DNA of 64,000 nucleotides. It comes from DATJLY01 sp963773665 (GTDB lineage: Bacteria; Pseudomonadota; Alphaproteobacteria; ATCC43930; CGMCC-115725). The position numbers and the translations under genes were made by a program. Below the pieces are notes generated by a model, which saw only the letters and a program-made list of their open reading frames with translations, searched no databases and was not told the origin of the DNA. Shown here in pieces: positions 59,864-64,000 of the stretch. The first letter of the stretch is position 1, and each line of letters starts with the position of its first letter. Location: assembly GCA_963773665.1 (NCBI GenBank), contig CAVZBZ010000003.1, positions 434,001-498,000 of the forward strand, in the 5' to 3' direction.

Positions 59864-60280
59864 TCAGAGTGCGTCGAGCGCTTTCTGGAAGCGGCCGGCA
59901 TGCGACTTCTCGGCCTTGGCGAGCGTCTCGAACCAGCCGGCGATCTCGTCGAAGCCTTCCTGGCGGGCGGCGCGCGCCATGCCCGGATACATGTCGGTGT
60001 ATTCGTGCGTCTCACCGGCAATTGCCGCCTTGAGATTGTCGCCGGTCGGGCCGATCGGCTTGCCGGTCGCCGGGTCGCCGACCTCCTCGAGATATTCGAG
60101 ATGGCCATGCGCGTGCCCGGTCTCGCCCTCGGCGGTCGAGCGGAAGACGGCGGCCACGTCGTTGAAGCCCTCGACGTCGGCCTTCTGCGCGAAATACAGG
60201 TAGCGGCGGTTCGCCTGGCTCTCGCCGGAGAACGCATCCTTCAGATTTTGCTCGGTTTTCGTACCTTTGAGAGACGGCAT
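59864..60280 (-). CDS. Rubrerythrin, diiron domain only
   Basis: A 138-residue ferritin-like protein. Diiron ligands lie in FSGESQANRRYLYFAQKADV (Glu), STAEGETGHAHGHLEYLEEV (Glu-x2-His), AAIAGETHEYTDMYPGMARAARQ (Glu) and TLAKAEKSHAGRFQKAL (Glu-x2-His). The C-terminal rubredoxin domain of classic rubrerythrin (about 190 residues) is absent, so electrons must come from another protein, perhaps the adjacent FeS protein. GAGGAGGGG precedes the ATG at 60280, deciding it against an upstream start at 60301. It likely reduces peroxides in the cytosol. Confidence 0.93.
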   Translation of the reverse strand: MPSLKGTKTEQNLKDAFSGESQANRRYLYFAQKADVEGFNDVAAVFRSTAEGETGHAHGHLEYLEEVGDPATGKPIGPTGDNLKAAIAGETHEYTDMYPGMARAARQEGFDEIAGWFETLAKAEKSHAGRFQKALDAL

Positions 60281-60321
60281 TGTCCCCTCCTCGATGGACA
60301 AGGAAAGCGGTTGGCAGGGTT

Positions 60322-60351
60322 AAAATATTCCCTCGCCCGGCCCGCTGTCAA
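60322..60351 (-). promoter_or_regulatory. Promoter of the rubrerythrin operon
   Basis: On the minus strand a perfect TTGACA (60351-60346), an 18-base spacer and TATTTT (60327-60322). The rubrerythrin ATG is about 42 bases further on. Confidence 0.6.
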
Positions 60352-60356
60352 TATAC

Positions 60357-60372
60357 TTTTGAGAAATTCTAA
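60357..60372 (-). promoter_or_regulatory. ICE-like (Irr) half-palindrome upstream of rubrerythrin
   Basis: Minus-strand TTAGAATTTCTCAAAA contains AGAA and TTCT arranged as in the iron control element bound by Irr (TTTAGAA-N3-TTCTAAA), but with spacer one instead of three and one mismatch. It stands 5 bases upstream of the TTGACA hexamer, where an activator or repressor could act. Confidence 0.35.
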
Positions 60373-60800
60373 TCTACCGCGCCGGCATCGTTCTCGACGC
60401 GGATGATTACGTCGACGCGGCGGATCGAGGCGCCCTCGGGCGGGGTCGGCAGGCCGGTGATGCCGATGCGCTCCCCTGGAATGTCGAGCAGCCGGCCGGA
60501 TTGCTCGAAGAAGAAGTGATGGTGGTCGCTGATGTTGGTGTCGAAATAAGACCGCCCTGAGCTCACCACGACCTCGCGCAGGAGCCCCGCCTCGATGAAC
60601 TGGTGAAGCGTGTTGTAGACGGTCGCGAGCGACACCGGGATCGAGGCGGCCAGCGCCTCGCCGTGCAGCTGCTCGGCGGTGACGTGGCGGTCGCCCTTCT
60701 CGAACAGGAGCCGGGCGAGCGCGAGGCGCTGCCGGGTCGGCCGCAGCTTCGCCGTGCGGAGCAGTTCCAGTGCGCTGGTATAGGGTCGTGGCGTGATCAT
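60369..60800 (-). CDS. irr: Iron response regulator Irr (Fur family)
   Basis: A 143-residue Fur-fold repressor/activator. The N-terminal winged helix includes RTAKLRPTRQRLALARLLFE and SLATVYNTLHQFIEAGLLRE, and the metal/dimerisation half has YFDTNISDHHHFFFEQSGRL. The HHH cluster before FFFE is the Irr signature where haem binds. The Cys-rich zinc site of true Fur is absent. Irr senses haem and controls iron genes in alphaproteobacteria. The ATG at 60800 is used rather than a TTG further up. A rubrerythrin gene follows on the same strand. Confidence 0.92.
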   Translation of the reverse strand: MITPRPYTSALELLRTAKLRPTRQRLALARLLFEKGDRHVTAEQLHGEALAASIPVSLATVYNTLHQFIEAGLLREVVVSSGRSYFDTNISDHHHFFFEQSGRLLDIPGERIGITGLPTPPEGASIRRVDVIIRVENDAGAVD

Positions 60801-60849
60801 TAGAACCAATATAGGGAGTTTTGCGCCCGAGATCAAAAGCTCGAACGGC

Positions 60850-62243
<1,394 letters not shown>

Positions 62244-62247
<4 letters not shown>

Positions 62248-63023
62248 TTCTGCGAGCTCCCCCGTGAGCCGGTTTCCGCCGGCCCGCCGGACCGGTGGCC
62301 GACGGCGGAGATTATCACATCGGGGCAATCCGTGAACACCGCCGCCACGCCCCACTGGAAAAGGGCATTCGCCCGGGCCGGCGCGTTCACCGTGTAGGCG
62401 CGCAGCGGACGCTTCGCCGCGACCGCCGCCACGCGCGCCGCGGTAAGTCCGCGCTCGCCGGCATGAAGCGCGCCGCATTTGAGGCGCTCGACCCGCGCGA
62501 GCCAATCGGCCGGGACGTCTTTGACGATGAGCGCGCGCGGGATGTCCGGTCGCTCCTCGGATGCTCGGGCGAGGGCGTCCTCGTCGAAGCTCGAGAGATG
62601 GCATGGTATGCGCAGCTTGCGCGCGCCGAGGCAGTGCAGCACAACGCCCATGGTGCGCGGCCCGTCGCCGGGCCCCGCCTTCACTTCGATCATCGCGCCC
62701 AAGCGCAGCTCGTCGAGGAAAGCGAGCGCGTCATCGAGCGTCGGCAGGCGTTCGCCGCGAAAAGATGCGCCGAACCAGCGGCCGGCGTCGAGCCGGGCGA
62801 GCTCCGCCGCGGCACGTTCGGCGACGAGGCCCTTTCCGTCCGTCGTGCGCTCGAGCCGCGCGTCGTGGATCAGCACGGGGCAATCGTCGCGCGTCGCCTG
62901 GACGTCGAACTCGACCCATTCTGCGCCGAGCGTCCTTGCGATCCTGAATGAGGCGAGCGTGTTCTCGGGCGCATGCATCGCCGCGCCGCGGTGCCCAATC
63001 ACCCGCGGCGCGGGAAATTCCAT
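62244..63023 (-). CDS. Glycerophosphodiester phosphodiesterase
   Basis: A 259-residue GDPD that hydrolyses deacylated phospholipids to glycerol 3-phosphate and an alcohol. The catalytic block is RVIGHRGAAMHAPENTLASF (His11 and acidic partners), then EWVEFDVQATRDDCPVLIHD with the metal ligands Glu and Asp, and LDAGRWFGASFRGERLPTLD. The ATG at 63023 (MEFPAPRVIGHRG) is chosen; a GTG three codons up is an alternative. No signal peptide, so a cytosolic form. Coupled to the downstream nitronate monooxygenase-like gene. Confidence 0.93.
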
Positions 63024-63041
63024 TGCCAACACGAGCGCTCG

Positions 63042-64000
63042 TCAGGTCGCGGCTTTTACTTCCTCGCGGTCGCGCCGCCCGCGCCGCTCCTCGTCGAGCT
63101 TGGCCGAAATGTCCTCGCCGGTCGCCTGGTCGACCTGCTTCATGCTGAGCTTCACCTTGCCGCGGTCGTCGAAGCCCAGCACCTTGACCTTCACCTGGTC
63201 GCCGACCTTGACGATATCGGTCGTCTTGCCGACGCGGTGCGGCGCCAGCTCGCTGATGTGGACGAGCCCGTCGCGCGCGCCAAGGAAATTGACGAAGGCG
63301 CCGAAATCGACCGTTTTCATCACCTTGCCGGAGTAGATGACGCCGAGCTCGGGCTCGGCGACGATGCCGCGGATCCAGTCGATCGCGGCCTGCGACACCG
63401 AGGCGTCGACCGCCGCGACCTTGACTGTGCCGTCGTCCTCGATGTCGATCTTGGCGCCGGTCACCTCGCAGATCTCGCGGATCACCTTGCCGCCGGTGCC
63501 GATCACTTCGCGGATCTTGTCCTTCGGGATGTTGATTATGGTGATGCGCGGCGCATTCTGGCTCACCGCCTCGCGCGAGGCCGAGAGCGCCTTCGCCATC
63601 TGGTCGAGGATGTGCATGCGCCCGTCCCTGGCCTGCGCCAGCGCGATGCGCATGATCTCCGCGGTGATGGACGTGATCTTGATGTCCATCTGCAGCGAGG
63701 TGATGCCCTGGTCGGTGCCGGCGACCTTGAAGTCCATGTCGCCGAGATGGTCCTCGTCGCCCAGGATGTCCGACAGGACGGCGAAGCCGTTTGGCTCCTT
63801 GATGAGGCCCATGGCGATGCCGGCCACCGGGCGCGTCATCGGCACGCCCGCGTCCATCAGCGACAGCGAAGCGCCGCACACCGTCGCCATCGACGACGAG
63901 CCGTTCGAACTCGGTGATCTCCGAGACGACGCGGATGGTATAGGGAAACGATTCCTTTGGCGGCAGAAGCGGATGCACCGCGCGCCAGGCGAGCTTGCCG
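63042..64000 (-). CDS. pnp: Polyribonucleotide nucleotidyltransferase, 3' portion with one frame break
   Basis: The C-terminal part of PNPase, the 3'-5' phosphorolytic RNase of the degradosome. Residues leading in from the window edge read GKLAWRAVHPLLPPKESFPY and IRVVSEITE. One extra base (one of two A at 63908-63909) then shifts frame, and the protein continues SNGSSSMATVCGASLSLMDAG, DEDHLGDMDFKVAGTDQGIT, the KH domain (INIPKDKIREVIGTGGKVIR) and the S1 domain (IYSGKVMKTVDFGAFVNFLG) to 63042. Intact flanks in so conserved a gene make a sequence error probable. The 5' part is beyond the window. Confidence 0.93.
   Translation of the reverse strand, partial: ASSPGARCIRFCRQRNRFPIPSASSRRSPSSNGSSSMATVCGASLSLMDAGVPMTRPVAGIAMGLIKEPNGFAVLSDILGDEDHLGDMDFKVAGTDQGITSLQMDIKITSITAEIMRIALAQARDGRMHILDQMAKALSASREAVSQNAPRITIINIPKDKIREVIGTGGKVIREICEVTGAKIDIEDDGTVKVAAVDASVSQAAIDWIRGIVAEPELGVIYSGKVMKTVDFGAFVNFLGARDGLVHISELAPHRVGKTTDIVKVGDQVKVKVLGFDDRGKVKLSMKQVDQATGEDISAKLDEERRGRRDREEVKAAT

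Overview
The window is GC-rich DNA from the chromosome of an alphaproteobacterium. Gene content rather than any rRNA gives this placement: a DUF1476 F1-ATPase inhibitor zeta subunit, the Fur-family iron regulator Irr, a separate purS-purQ-purL trio followed by bolA and a CGFS glutaredoxin, and a class II DAHP synthase. The order cannot be fixed. Several Tat-type binding proteins, ring-cleavage genes and hydrolases suggest a free-living heterotroph. No tRNA, rRNA or CRISPR array was seen.

Layout. 1-7.7 kb: a partial MmgE/PrpD gene, then a signalling island with an STAS anti-anti-sigma protein, an MBL-fold hydrolase, a CHASE2-SpoIIE phosphatase, an oppositely oriented FecR and OmpA-lipoprotein pair and an RsbW-like kinase, then an MFS carrier. 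7.8-11.2 kb: an accessory patch with an IS1380-type transposase, a PEP-CTERM protein behind a clear sigma-54 promoter, and a fatty acid hydroxylase-like membrane enzyme. 11.4-15.3 kb: envelope genes, namely an LpxR-like protein and a lipoprotein-plus-Slam pair that looks like a type XI secretion system. 15.4-31.5 kb: metabolism (GMC oxidoreductase, DAHP synthase, NAPRTase, LLM oxidoreductase with LigAB, nadE, cysS, cimA, a TrmJ-type methyltransferase, rpsD), a Phd/VapC toxin-antitoxin pair with a palindromic operator, and an IS110 element.

The IS110 element (about 30356-31481) is the strongest discovery. It splits a REP-like repeat at a CT core. Its 5' non-coding region folds and carries one stretch identical to the left target half and one complementary to the right target half, as expected of a bridge RNA target loop. 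A 7-base match to the element's own right end suits a donor loop.

31.6-45 kb: a frameshifted DHA2 carrier, a CNNM/CorC-type protein, the pur-bolA-grxD operon, an NRDE protein, the zeta subunit and a Liv-type ABC system whose LivM and LivG are fused. 45-54.2 kb: a catabolic island with a broken Tat-exported amidohydrolase, an alpha/beta hydrolase, an SsuABC-type importer, a dihydroorotase-like amidohydrolase, an IclR regulator and a second, frameshifted hydrolase. 54.2-64 kb: a 2-hydroxyacid dehydrogenase, SH3, ParB-like and DUF155 proteins, an Irr-rubrerythrin-FeS-DUF3501 redox cluster, a nitronate monooxygenase-like gene, a GDPD and the 3' part of pnp.

Four genes, including pnp, are each interrupted by exactly one extra base. 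Because pnp is normally conserved, assembly or basecalling error is as likely as real decay.
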